From Bacillus cytotoxicus (GTDB taxonomy: Bacteria > Bacillota > Bacilli > Bacillales > Bacillaceae_G), in NCBI RefSeq assembly GCF_023715645.1, contig NZ_JAMBOP010000017.1, forward strand, positions 1 through 64,000: a stretch of DNA of 64,000 bases, read 5' to 3'. Each line of letters opens with the position of its first letter. Positions within the stretch are counted from its first letter, which is position 1. The position numbers and the translations under genes were made by a program. Under the pieces are notes generated by a model. The model searched no databases, was not told where the DNA came from, and worked only from the letters and a program-made list of their open reading frames with translations. Below are positions 52,620 through 59,741 of this stretch, one piece after another.

Positions 52620-54210
52620 ACAATTCCGCCTCCATCTCCATTGGAAAAGTAATAATAAAGCTTGTTCCTTCACCTTCAAAAGAGGAAATTCTAATTTCTC
52701 CTCTCCCTTTTTCAACAATTTGTTTTACTAGAAACAGACCATAACCTGTCCCATCACGCTTATTCACAGTAAATCCTTTCTCATATAACCTTGGCACATG
52801 TTCTTCTTGTATCCCGCAGCCATTATCTTCAATTAAAATCGCGCATACGTCCTCTGACTGCTCAATACTAATATCAATTCTTTTGTTTATGGCCTCAATT
52901 TGTTCAAATGATCCAAATGCATTTTCTATTAAATTCCCTAATAACACAACGAAATCATGTTGATCTAATTGGTACGGAAAAGCATCCAAATAACTATTTG
53001 GATCAATAATTACTTGAATACCGAGTTCTTTCCCTCGACTTACTTTACTTAAAAGAAGCCCTGCAACAGCATCGTTTTTAATGGTCTCATTTAAAAAATT
53101 GCTTACACTCTCCTGCTCCTCGGAAATGTTATACGCCAGTTGTAATGCCTTGTCAGCCTTACCGAGCTGAATTAAGCCTGCTATTGTATGAAGTTTATTC
53201 ATATGCTCATGACTTTGTACACGCAACGCTTCAACAAAGTTCTTCACCCCAGTTAATTCTTCTGCAAGCTTCGTTACCTCCGTACGATCTTGAAAAATCG
53301 CCACTGCCCCAATTAATTCATTACCTTTCTTAATAGGTATACGATTGCTTAAAATGACCTTTCCGCTTACTTTTATCTCTTCATTGTATACTGCTTGATT
53401 TTTCTCCACGATTTCTGGAAGCCTTGTATCCTGTAATATTTTACGAATAGGCTGTCCGACAACATCTCCATCTACATGAAAAACTTGCTTCGCTTTCTCA
53501 TTAAAAACTGTAATTATTTCTTGATTATCAATAGCAATCACCCCTTCATTCATGGAATGAAAGGTCGCTGTCCTCTCTTCAAGTATTCTTTTAATCTCAT
53601 ATGGCTCGAGCTGAAACATCTGTTTTTTTATATGATTAGCGAGCATTAATGACCCTATTAATCCAAGTATTAAAGTTAAGATGACTATAAAAAGAATTTC
53701 TTCTCCTAATCCGCTCATAATCTCAAAGAAATTTGGTATCTTATTTCCTACAACAACAACGCCAATTTGGTTTAAATTTTGATCTTTAATAGGCATAAAA
53801 GCACGAATGACAGTTCCTATTTCTCCCTTTGCTTTTGAAAAATAAATATGCTCTGCAAACGCTGCCTCTTCATCTGCTCCTTTTGAAGCCTTTCCAATCA
53901 TTTCTTTTACGGGATGCGAGTAGCGAACTCGTTCCATGTTCATAACGACAATATAATCTGTTTCATTAATGACTCTAATATTTTCAATCACAGAATTTAA
54001 CGTTATCCACCCATTTGTTTCTTGAAGAGACTTCTTTACATCTGACATTTCTGCTACTGTTCGCGCTGTATTCATCGATCTAATTCTTAATTCTTTCTCT
54101 TCCTTTTGCTGAATATTGGCGACGATGATCCCTCCACCAATCATAAGTGAAACGATCACAACCGTATAAGAAAGAATTGTAATCTTCCAACGTATTGATA
54201 AATCCCACAC
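52609..54210 (-). CDS. dctS: DctS/CitA-family sensor histidine kinase
   Basis: A 533-aa kinase: TM1 (about 10-32), an extracytoplasmic PDC sensor domain (about 35-170) with RYSHPV, TM2 (about 172-192), a PAS domain (about 215-310), a SpoOB-like dimerisation region with the phospho-His in QSHEHMNKLHTIAGLIQLG, and a HATPase domain (IEDNGCGI, GTGYGLFLVKQIV). It senses C4-dicarboxylates, in B. subtilis together with the binding protein DctB, whose gene here is divergent and 160 bp away. Confidence 0.92.
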   Translation of the reverse strand: MWDLSIRWKITILSYTVVIVSLMIGGGIIVANIQQKEEKELRIRSMNTARTVAEMSDVKKSLQETNGWITLNSVIENIRVINETDYIVVMNMERVRYSHPVKEMIGKASKGADEEAAFAEHIYFSKAKGEIGTVIRAFMPIKDQNLNQIGVVVVGNKIPNFFEIMSGLGEEILFIVILTLILGLIGSLMLANHIKKQMFQLEPYEIKRILEERTATFHSMNEGVIAIDNQEIITVFNEKAKQVFHVDGDVVGQPIRKILQDTRLPEIVEKNQAVYNEEIKVSGKVILSNRIPIKKGNELIGAVAIFQDRTEVTKLAEELTGVKNFVEALRVQSHEHMNKLHTIAGLIQLGKADKALQLAYNISEEQESVSNFLNETIKNDAVAGLLLSKVSRGKELGIQVIIDPNSYLDAFPYQLDQHDFVVLLGNLIENAFGSFEQIEAINKRIDISIEQSEDVCAILIEDNGCGIQEEHVPRLYEKGFTVNKRDGTGYGLFLVKQIVEKGRGEIRISSFEGEGTSFIITFPMEMEAELYGV

Positions 54211-54269
54211 ACTTAGACCCCCTTTCCTCTAAAAGCACCTTTACGAATAGAAATCTTCTCGGTATGCTT

Positions 54270-54348
54270 ACAATAAAGTGAAACTTCCATCAGTGGGTTT
54301 TTCATCCCCTGCAGGTGGAAGCTTACCGCCCACGAATAGCGGGATAAT
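54270..54348 (-). repeat. bcr1-like repeat fragment between dctS and dctB
   Basis: On the minus strand TTATCCCGCTATTCGTGGGC, GGTAAGCTTCCACCTGCAGG and then GTGGGTTTTTCATCCC-type complementary sequence, so the RNA would fold (GGTGGAAG / CTTCCATC). It is the longest of three related pieces in the window. Confidence 0.4.
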
Positions 54349-54369
54349 AACTTCAAAAGGAGGACGACG

Positions 54370-55437
54370 ATGAAAAAAGTAGCTGCTCTTATACTCCTTT
54401 TTACCACTTTTATTGCGAGCGCTTTACTTATTAAGTATCAGAGTCATTCTCCTCAAAATGAACTCTCATATGATGATGACCAAGAAGGATTAAAGGACCA
54501 GATTGTCTTTAAATTTAGTCATGTTGTTGCAGAAAATACACCGAAAGGGCTCGCTGCCAACAAATTTGCAGAACTCGTGAATGAAAAATCAAATGGTAAA
54601 ATAAAAATAGAGGTCTTCCCTAACGGAAGCTTATATTCTGATATAGAAGAATTTCGCGCCTTAAAATCTGGACAAGTACAAATGATTGCTCCTTCCACAT
54701 CAAAACTCGGCACGTTCTCCCCTGAATGGGGTGTACTTGATTTACCATTTGCTTTTTCAAATTATGAAGCCTTACAAGAAGGCTTAAACGGAAAAATTGG
54801 GGAACAGTTACTTCAATCCTTACAAACAGATGGAATAAAAGGGCTTGCTCACTGGTCCAACGGCTTTAAACAAATCACTTCAAACAAAGGACCTATTTAT
54901 ACACCAAAAGATATACAAGGACAATCTTTTCGTATTATGCAAAGTAATGTCATCCAATCACAATTCGATTTATTAAAAGTTAACGCACATCAAGATTCGT
55001 TTAATTCTACATATCAATTAATTGAATCAGGAAAAGTTGATGGTGAAGAAAATACCATTTCAAATATCTACTCTAAAAAATTCTATAACGTTCAAAACTA
55101 TTTGACAATTAGTAACCACGGATATTTAGGATACGTTGTCATGATGGATCAAAAAACTTGGAACGAGCAAACAAAAAAAACGAAGCAAATATTAATGCAA
55201 GCAATGCAAGAAACTACCGCTTGGAATAATCAACAAGCCGCTCAAATAAATAAAGAACAACTTGAACTTATTAAACAAAGTTCATCGATTCAAATTCATG
55301 AACTAAACAATGAACAACGAAAAGATTGGGAAACAGCACTATTACCCATATATGATAAACTTGCTCCTACGATTGGAGAAGATTTGGTAGAAGAGTTGAG
55401 GGAATTACAAAGGAAGTATCGCACACGGGCACCGTAA
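54370..55437 (+). CDS. dctB: DctP-family (TRAP-type) C4-dicarboxylate-binding protein, DctB-like
   Basis: A 355-aa extracytoplasmic binding protein with one N-terminal membrane anchor/signal helix and no lipobox Cys. Family blocks are FKFSHVVAENTPKGLAANKFAELV, YTPKDIQGQSFRIMQS (in part, with the conserved Arg) and GKVDGEENTISNIYSKKFY. No TRAP permeases are encoded nearby, so it is most likely the co-sensor that presents dicarboxylates to DctS, as in B. subtilis. Unlike there, it is divergent from dctS rather than leading the operon. Confidence 0.9.
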   Translation: MKKVAALILLFTTFIASALLIKYQSHSPQNELSYDDDQEGLKDQIVFKFSHVVAENTPKGLAANKFAELVNEKSNGKIKIEVFPNGSLYSDIEEFRALKSGQVQMIAPSTSKLGTFSPEWGVLDLPFAFSNYEALQEGLNGKIGEQLLQSLQTDGIKGLAHWSNGFKQITSNKGPIYTPKDIQGQSFRIMQSNVIQSQFDLLKVNAHQDSFNSTYQLIESGKVDGEENTISNIYSKKFYNVQNYLTISNHGYLGYVVMMDQKTWNEQTKKTKQILMQAMQETTAWNNQQAAQINKEQLELIKQSSSIQIHELNNEQRKDWETALLPIYDKLAPTIGEDLVEELRELQRKYRTRAP

Positions 55438-55475
55438 TAGTAAATCCATCCGTTCTTAAAAACGGATGGATTTAC
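55438..55475 (+). terminator. Terminator of dctB
   Basis: Perfect 16-bp arms AGTAAATCCATCCGTT and AACGGATGGATTTACT around CTTAAA. Confidence 0.85.
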
Positions 55476-55540
55476 TATTATGATAGGAAGATTAAACAAA
55501 TTATGAAATTAACTCCCATACGATATTTTCATTATACTCA

Positions 55541-55735
55541 GTCATTCTATGAAAAACCGACAGAAAAGCATTTTTTAAATGGCCCTGAGGGACTGGCCAT
55601 GCATAGGAGCGGTCAGGGCCTTTTCCTGCCACGCGCAAAGTTTTAAAACAAAGAAAGGTAGCTAGCTGTATATCCATTTTTATCTTCATGACAGCAAACT
55701 ATATGCTGAAAGGTGAAAATAATATAGGTAATAAG
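55541..55735 (-). repeat. Interspersed 200-bp repeat, copy 13 (inverted)
   Basis: Reverse orientation: GACTGGCCATGCATAGGAGC, GGTCAGGGCCTTTTCCTGCC, AACAAAGAAAGGTAGC, CAGCAAACTATATGCTGAA. The left end is altered (AAATGGCCCTGAGG in place of the CTCGCCCACC stretch). Confidence 0.85.
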
Positions 55736-55854
55736 AGGCGTGTTTACGCTACACTTATATGTAAACATTCCCCCAATACTAAGACCATTCAAATCGTGAT
55801 GAAGAAAAAGCACAATCAAGTGAACTTTCCACGATATTAAGACACTACGAATGA

Positions 55855-55868
55855 TTGACGTAAATCAA
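55855..55868 (+). promoter_or_regulatory. FNR-like half-palindromic box far upstream of scfA
   Basis: TTGAC-GTAA-ATCAA resembles the classical FNR/ANR box (TTGAT-N4-ATCAA). It is 44 bp upstream (start to start) of the first TGTGA-N6-TCACA site. Bacillus Fnr normally prefers the TGTGA form, so relevance is uncertain. Confidence 0.3.
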
Positions 55869-55898
55869 AGGTATTGTTAAAATTATTACTGGAATCAA

Positions 55899-55914
55899 TG
55901 TGAAAGTACTCACA
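55899..55914 (+). promoter_or_regulatory. TGTGA-N6-TCACA palindrome 1 upstream of scfA
   Basis: TGTGAAAGTACTCACA. It matches the Bacillus Fnr consensus TGTGA-N6-TCACA and closely the Rex consensus TTGTGAA-N4-TTCACAA. Confidence 0.7.
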
Positions 55915-55929
55915 AAGTTCAATTATAAA

Positions 55930-55945
55930 TGTGAATAAATTCACA
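55930..55945 (+). promoter_or_regulatory. TGTGA-N6-TCACA palindrome 2 upstream of scfA
   Basis: TGTGAATAAATTCACA, with perfect TGTGAA/TTCACA arms, exactly 31 bp after palindrome 1. A TATAAT (55949-55954) begins 4 bp downstream. Confidence 0.75.
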
Positions 55946-55960
55946 AATTATAATTTTTAA

Positions 55961-55976
55961 TGTGAAGATATTCACA
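55961..55976 (+). promoter_or_regulatory. TGTGA-N6-TCACA palindrome 3 upstream of scfA
   Basis: TGTGAAGATATTCACA, with perfect TGTGAA/TTCACA arms, exactly 31 bp after palindrome 2 and 35 bp before the scfA start. Confidence 0.75.
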
Positions 55977-56010
55977 AATATTAACCTTACTTAAAAAGGA
56001 GCTATACGTT

Positions 56011-56160
56011 ATGAAAAGAATCGTAACACTAAGCACTCGTAAATTGACAGATACGGTAAAACACGGTGGATGTGGTGCATGCCAAACATCTTGCCAATCA
56101 GCTTGCAAAACATCTTGCGGCGTTGCAAATCAAAAGTGTGAAAACACAATGAACAGATAG
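56011..56160 (+). CDS. scfA: SCIFF ribosomal peptide precursor (six cysteines in forty-five residues)
   Basis: A 49-codon gene behind TAAAAAGGAGC. The product starts MKRIVTLSTRKLTDTVK and its C-terminal half has six Cys at about 21, 24, 28, 32, 36 and 43 in the pattern GGCGACQTSCQSACKTSC, which is the SCIFF signature. SCIFF peptides are RiPP precursors in which a radical-SAM enzyme makes a Cys-to-Thr thioether link. The maturase gene follows 103 bp downstream. SCIFF is nearly universal in Clostridia and not expected in Bacillus, so transfer is likely. Its biological role is unknown in any organism I can recall. Confidence 0.92.
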   Translation: MKRIVTLSTRKLTDTVKHGGCGACQTSCQSACKTSCGVANQKCENTMNR

Positions 56161-56175
56161 GAAACAAGACAAGTA

Positions 56176-56210
56176 CCGTCCAACTGCTTCCCAGCTGGGC
56201 GGCCATTTTT
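56176..56210 (+). terminator. Terminator-like hairpin between scfA and scfB
   Basis: CCGTCCAACTG (56176-56186) and CAGCTGGGCGG (56192-56202) pair over 11 bp with two G-U pairs, loop CTTCC, followed by CCATTTTTATT. It probably lets only part of the transcripts continue into scfB, so the peptide is made in excess of its enzyme. Confidence 0.7.
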
Positions 56211-56262
56211 ATTCTGTATTAACAGTTTTACTTTATAGATAAAAGGAGCTTGATTATCAAGT

Positions 56263-57654
56263 ATGATTCATCAATATAAATTAAACGGATACAACATCGT
56301 ACTCGATACCTACAGTGGATCCGTACATGTTGTCGACGATATCGCCTATGAAATCATCGCGCTTTATGAGACTACTACTGCGGAAGAAATCGTAACAATG
56401 ATGCCAGGAAAATATGCGCATAATTCTGACATCTCCGAGAATGACATTCGAGAAACAATGGCAGATATCGAAGAGCTGAAAAACGATGGGCAACTCTTTA
56501 CTGAGGATGAATATAAGAATCTCTCAATTGATTTAAGAAATCGCCAAACTTATGTAAAGGCCCTCTGTCTCAACGTCGCACATACTTGTAACCTGTCATG
56601 CGAATACTGCTTCGCCAGCCAAGGAAAATACAACGGAAACAGAGCGATCATGAGCTATGAGGTTGGTAAAAGAGCGATTGATTACCTACTAGAAAACTCC
56701 GGTCACCACCGAAATCTCGACATCGACTTCTTCGGCGGAGAACCACTTATGGCTTGGAAAGTTGTGAAACAGATTGTTACTTACGCAAGAAGCAAAGAAA
56801 AAGAGTACAAAAAGAAGTTTCGCTTCACCTTCACTACAAATGGCATGCTCTTAAACGATGAGGTCACTGATTTCTTGAATAAAGAAATGTACAATGTTGT
56901 ATTGAGTCTTGATGGAAGAAAAGAAGTCCACGATCACCTTCGTAAAACAGTGACTGGAAAGGGAAGCTACGATTATATCGTTCCGAAATTCCAGGAATTT
57001 ATCGAAAAGCGTGGGGATAAAGAATACTATGTGCGTGGAACCTACACTCACAACAACGTTGACTTCACTAATGACATTTTTCACATCGCAGATCTTGGAT
57101 TCGACAAGCTCTCGATGGAACCGGTTATCTGTGATCCTCGGGAACCATATGCGCTCACTGAAAAGGACCTCCCAGAGATCTACAACCAGTACGAAATTCT
57201 CGCCAAGGAAATGTTAAATCGTGAGGAAGAAGGCAATGGCTTCACATTCTATCATTACATGCTTGATCTCTCTGAAGGCCCTTGTATCCAAAAGAGAATT
57301 TCAGGATGTGGCTCAGGAACTGAATATCTCGCTGTCACGCCATGGGGCGAACTCTTCCCTTGCCACCAGTTCGTCGGCGATCAAGAATACAGTATGGGAA
57401 ACATCTGGGATGGAATTACAAAACAAGAGACGCAGTGCCAATTTAAAGAAAGCAACTGCTACTCGAAGCCGGAATGTCAGGACTGCTGGGCGAAACTTTA
57501 CTGCAGCGGCGGCTGCCCTGCCAACGCGCTGCACGCAACCGGCTCCATCAATGGAATCTATGATTTCAGCTGTGACATCTTCCGTAAAAGAGTTGAATGT
57601 TCCATGATGGTTAAAGTAGCTGAATCTATGAGAGCTATGGAAAAAGCTGAATAA
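56263..57654 (+). CDS. scfB: Radical SAM/SPASM thioether-forming SCIFF maturase
   Basis: A 463-aa enzyme. Residues 1-90 form a precursor-recognition-like domain (IVLDTYSGSVHVVDDIAYEI in part). The radical-SAM cluster motif is CNLSCEYC with Cys109, 113 and 116, followed by FFGGEPLM. The C-terminal SPASM region has ten further Cys, including GCGSGTEYLAVTPWGELFPC and CQDCWAKLYCSGGCP, to hold two auxiliary iron-sulfur clusters. It matches the SCIFF maturase family that links Cys to Thr. GC-rich, C-ending codons contrast with neighbouring genes, supporting horizontal transfer. Oxygen-sensitive clusters fit with redox-type control sites upstream. Confidence 0.93.
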   Translation: MIHQYKLNGYNIVLDTYSGSVHVVDDIAYEIIALYETTTAEEIVTMMPGKYAHNSDISENDIRETMADIEELKNDGQLFTEDEYKNLSIDLRNRQTYVKALCLNVAHTCNLSCEYCFASQGKYNGNRAIMSYEVGKRAIDYLLENSGHHRNLDIDFFGGEPLMAWKVVKQIVTYARSKEKEYKKKFRFTFTTNGMLLNDEVTDFLNKEMYNVVLSLDGRKEVHDHLRKTVTGKGSYDYIVPKFQEFIEKRGDKEYYVRGTYTHNNVDFTNDIFHIADLGFDKLSMEPVICDPREPYALTEKDLPEIYNQYEILAKEMLNREEEGNGFTFYHYMLDLSEGPCIQKRISGCGSGTEYLAVTPWGELFPCHQFVGDQEYSMGNIWDGITKQETQCQFKESNCYSKPECQDCWAKLYCSGGCPANALHATGSINGIYDFSCDIFRKRVECSMMVKVAESMRAMEKAE

Positions 57655-57668
57655 GTACACTGATATAA

Positions 57669-57700
57669 TAAGAGGCTGAGATTTATGCTCAGCCTCTTTA
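57669..57700 (+). terminator. Terminator of scfB
   Basis: Perfect arms AAGAGGCTGAG and CTCAGCCTCTT, followed by a short T stretch; it also faces bcrC. Confidence 0.85.
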
Positions 57701-57721
57701 CAGATTTTTATACTTGTATAC

Positions 57722-58321
57722 TCAAAATCCCTTTGATTTGTTTTTGAATGGTAAAACATGTTGCTCTACTCTTTCATATAAAGTAAGCAATTGCTTGATA
57801 AAAGAAAATTTCGGTACGAACCAATACGAAAATAATGCTGAAACACATCCTATTAAAGCCCCTATCGCCACATCAAAAGGATAATGAACCCCTACCCAAA
57901 TACGAGAGATTGCTACGCAACATGCAAGGATAAGCCATAACCACCCAGTCTTTTTACGAACAAGCCAAAACGAAAAACAAATTGAAAAAAATAAAATCGT
58001 ATGGTCACTAGGAAATGAATTATCTACAGCATGATCGACAAGTTTATTCACATCAGGCAACACCGCAAACGGTTGATAATTGAAGTGCCATTTTCCCACT
58101 ATTTTTCCAATCACCTCAGCAATTACAAAAGCAATCATCGCTTGAATAACCATCATCTTACCTTTTCTAACCCCAGTAAACCAATAAACGATTATAATGA
58201 AACCTAAAATATATACCATATATTCCGCTAAAAATACCATAGCCGAGTTTAAGAACGAATATTGTTTACCTAAATCATTGATTGCTCGAAAGACATCAAT
58301 ATTGAATTGAGAAAAAGACAT
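57722..58321 (-). CDS. bcrC: PAP2-family undecaprenyl-diphosphatase BcrC-like
   Basis: About 199 aa with five to six helices. The PAP2 phosphatase motifs are present: a K-x-H-F-x-Q-P-F variant of motif 1 (GKWHFNYQPF, where Arg is usual before the Pro), PSDHT (motif 2) and SRIWVGVHYPFD (motif 3). BcrC recycles undecaprenyl pyrophosphate and confers bacitracin resistance. ATG 58321 is preferred, behind AAAGGAGGGG; a TTG six bases upstream is possible. It converges with scfB. Confidence 0.85.
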   Translation of the reverse strand: MSFSQFNIDVFRAINDLGKQYSFLNSAMVFLAEYMVYILGFIIIVYWFTGVRKGKMMVIQAMIAFVIAEVIGKIVGKWHFNYQPFAVLPDVNKLVDHAVDNSFPSDHTILFFSICFSFWLVRKKTGWLWLILACCVAISRIWVGVHYPFDVAIGALIGCVSALFSYWFVPKFSFIKQLLTLYERVEQHVLPFKNKSKGF

Positions 58322-58327
58322 TTTCAA

Positions 58328-58670
58328 ACCCCTCCTTTATCGTAAGGTGGTTAACTGATTTCTGATTGCCATATACTCACCTTATATGCTTATAATTTTA
58401 TTATGGGAAAAAAGCCTTAAATGGGACTTAACTGCTTCTTAACTATTTCTTAATTAAGGAGTAGAACATGCAGTTGTTCCTCATAAGAAATCAAAAACAC
58501 GAGGAAAAGTATTTCTCCCTCGTGTGAAAACACTATTAAGCTAACAACTAAAGCATCATGAATTATTTGAGCTGCCAGTTACACCTTTTGAAAAGAAAGT
58601 TTAACCCAAAACTTGTGGTAAAATAAAAAAAATTTATACGTTTAAATTCCATAAAGAAGGAGGATTAATC
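58328..58670. other. Non-coding interval
   Basis: No gene is seen. A hairpin with arms ACACGAGG and CCTCGTGT lies at about 58498-58526, possibly the terminator of a lost gene. The last 60 bp hold the promoter and ribosome site of the glycosylase gene. Confidence 0.45.
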
Positions 58671-59192
58671 TTGAACCCAATTAATGATCATATTAAAGCA
58701 GATTTAAACATTTTATTTGTTGGTTTTAATCCAAGCATTCGCTCAAGTGAGACAGGACATCACTTCGCCAATCCAAATAATCGCTTTTGGAAAATTCTCT
58801 ATGAAGCAGGATTAACCTCCAAAAAATATGATGCTTCGGAAGACTACAAACTGTTAGATCTAAATGTAGGTCTTACAAACATAGTAGCAAGGCCAACTAA
58901 GGCAGCGGATGAAATTACAAAAGAAGAGTATAAAGAAGGAAAAGAAATTTTAAAACAAAAAATTATACAATTAAAACCAAAAATAGTTTGTTTTGTTGGG
59001 AAAGGTGTTTATCAGGAATATAGCGGACAAAAAGTAGCCCCCTGGGGACAGCAGCCTGAATCAGTCATACCTGGAACAATTGATTTTGTTGCGCCATCCT
59101 CAAGCGGGTTAGTAAGAATGAGACTTGAAGAAATTGTAGGGATTTATAAGCAGCTTACTAAATTAGTATACAAACAAAGCATCGACGGGTAG
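58671..59192 (+). CDS. mug: G/U mismatch-specific uracil-DNA glycosylase (MUG/TDG family)
   Basis: A 173-aa glycosylase. Motif 1 is LFVGFNPSIRSSETGHHFANPNN in part (FVGFNPSIRS), with Asn as the catalytic residue of the family, followed by RFWKIL. PSSSGLVRMR near the C-terminus is the substrate-loop motif. It starts at TTG 58671 behind AGAAGGAGG. It removes uracil or thymine from mismatches. Monocistronic. Confidence 0.92.
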   Translation: MNPINDHIKADLNILFVGFNPSIRSSETGHHFANPNNRFWKILYEAGLTSKKYDASEDYKLLDLNVGLTNIVARPTKAADEITKEEYKEGKEILKQKIIQLKPKIVCFVGKGVYQEYSGQKVAPWGQQPESVIPGTIDFVAPSSSGLVRMRLEEIVGIYKQLTKLVYKQSIDG

Positions 59193-59213
59193 ATAAGACC
59201 GTCGATGCTTTGT
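59176..59213. terminator. Terminator shared by mug (+) and the VOC gene (-)
   Basis: AAAGCATCGACGG and CCGTCGATGCTTT arms; the mug stop is inside the loop. Confidence 0.85.
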
Positions 59214-59216
59214 AAT

Positions 59217-59597
59217 TTACTTCTTTTCCATTACTGCAAAATAATTATTTTCATAATCAGCAAAGTTAAATACTCTACCAGAAGGCATACTTACAATTTC
59301 TCCGACTGTGACTTTTTTATCTGATAAATCTTTATATAACTGATCAAGATTTTCTGTAAAAAACATCAGCGAAGGTGTACCAAGATTTAGTTCCGGCTGC
59401 ATTTTAGCAATTAATTCCTTATTATGAAGAATGATACTCGTCCCGGCTTCCTTTGTTGGAGAAATTTCAATCCATCTAAATCCTTGGCTGTTACCCTCTT
59501 CAGAAACTACACGAAATCCTACCTTTTCTGTCCAAAATTGTACTGCCTCATCTTGGTTATTTACATATAACATAATTTGACCAACTTTATTAATCAT
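59217..59597 (-). CDS. VOC-family (glyoxalase/bleomycin-resistance-like) protein
   Basis: A 126-aa single VOC module: IMLYVNNQDEAVQFWTEKVGF at the start and YENNYFAVME at the end, including the terminal Glu metal ligand; the first ligand position is Gln rather than His (VGQIMLYV). This family includes glyoxalase I and antibiotic-binding proteins. The substrate is unknown. It has its own ribosome site (GAAGGAAG). Confidence 0.82.
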   Translation of the reverse strand: MINKVGQIMLYVNNQDEAVQFWTEKVGFRVVSEEGNSQGFRWIEISPTKEAGTSIILHNKELIAKMQPELNLGTPSLMFFTENLDQLYKDLSDKKVTVGEIVSMPSGRVFNFADYENNYFAVMEKK

Positions 59598-59741
59598 TGT
59601 CTTCTCTTCCTTCCTTCTCGTTCAATTCAAATTAACTTTCTTCGTTTGAGCATTTCGTTATACTTTGGTATTGATCATATAATCAACTAATGATTATATC
59701 AAATATAATTCCTAAACATTTTTTTCGTCATAAGATATCCC

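Noticed and set aside
55899-55976. TnrA or nitrogen-control boxes upstream of scfA
   Set aside because: TnrA sites have a 7-nt centre (TGTNA-N7-TNACA). All three palindromes here have a 6-nt centre, which fits Fnr/Rex/CRP.
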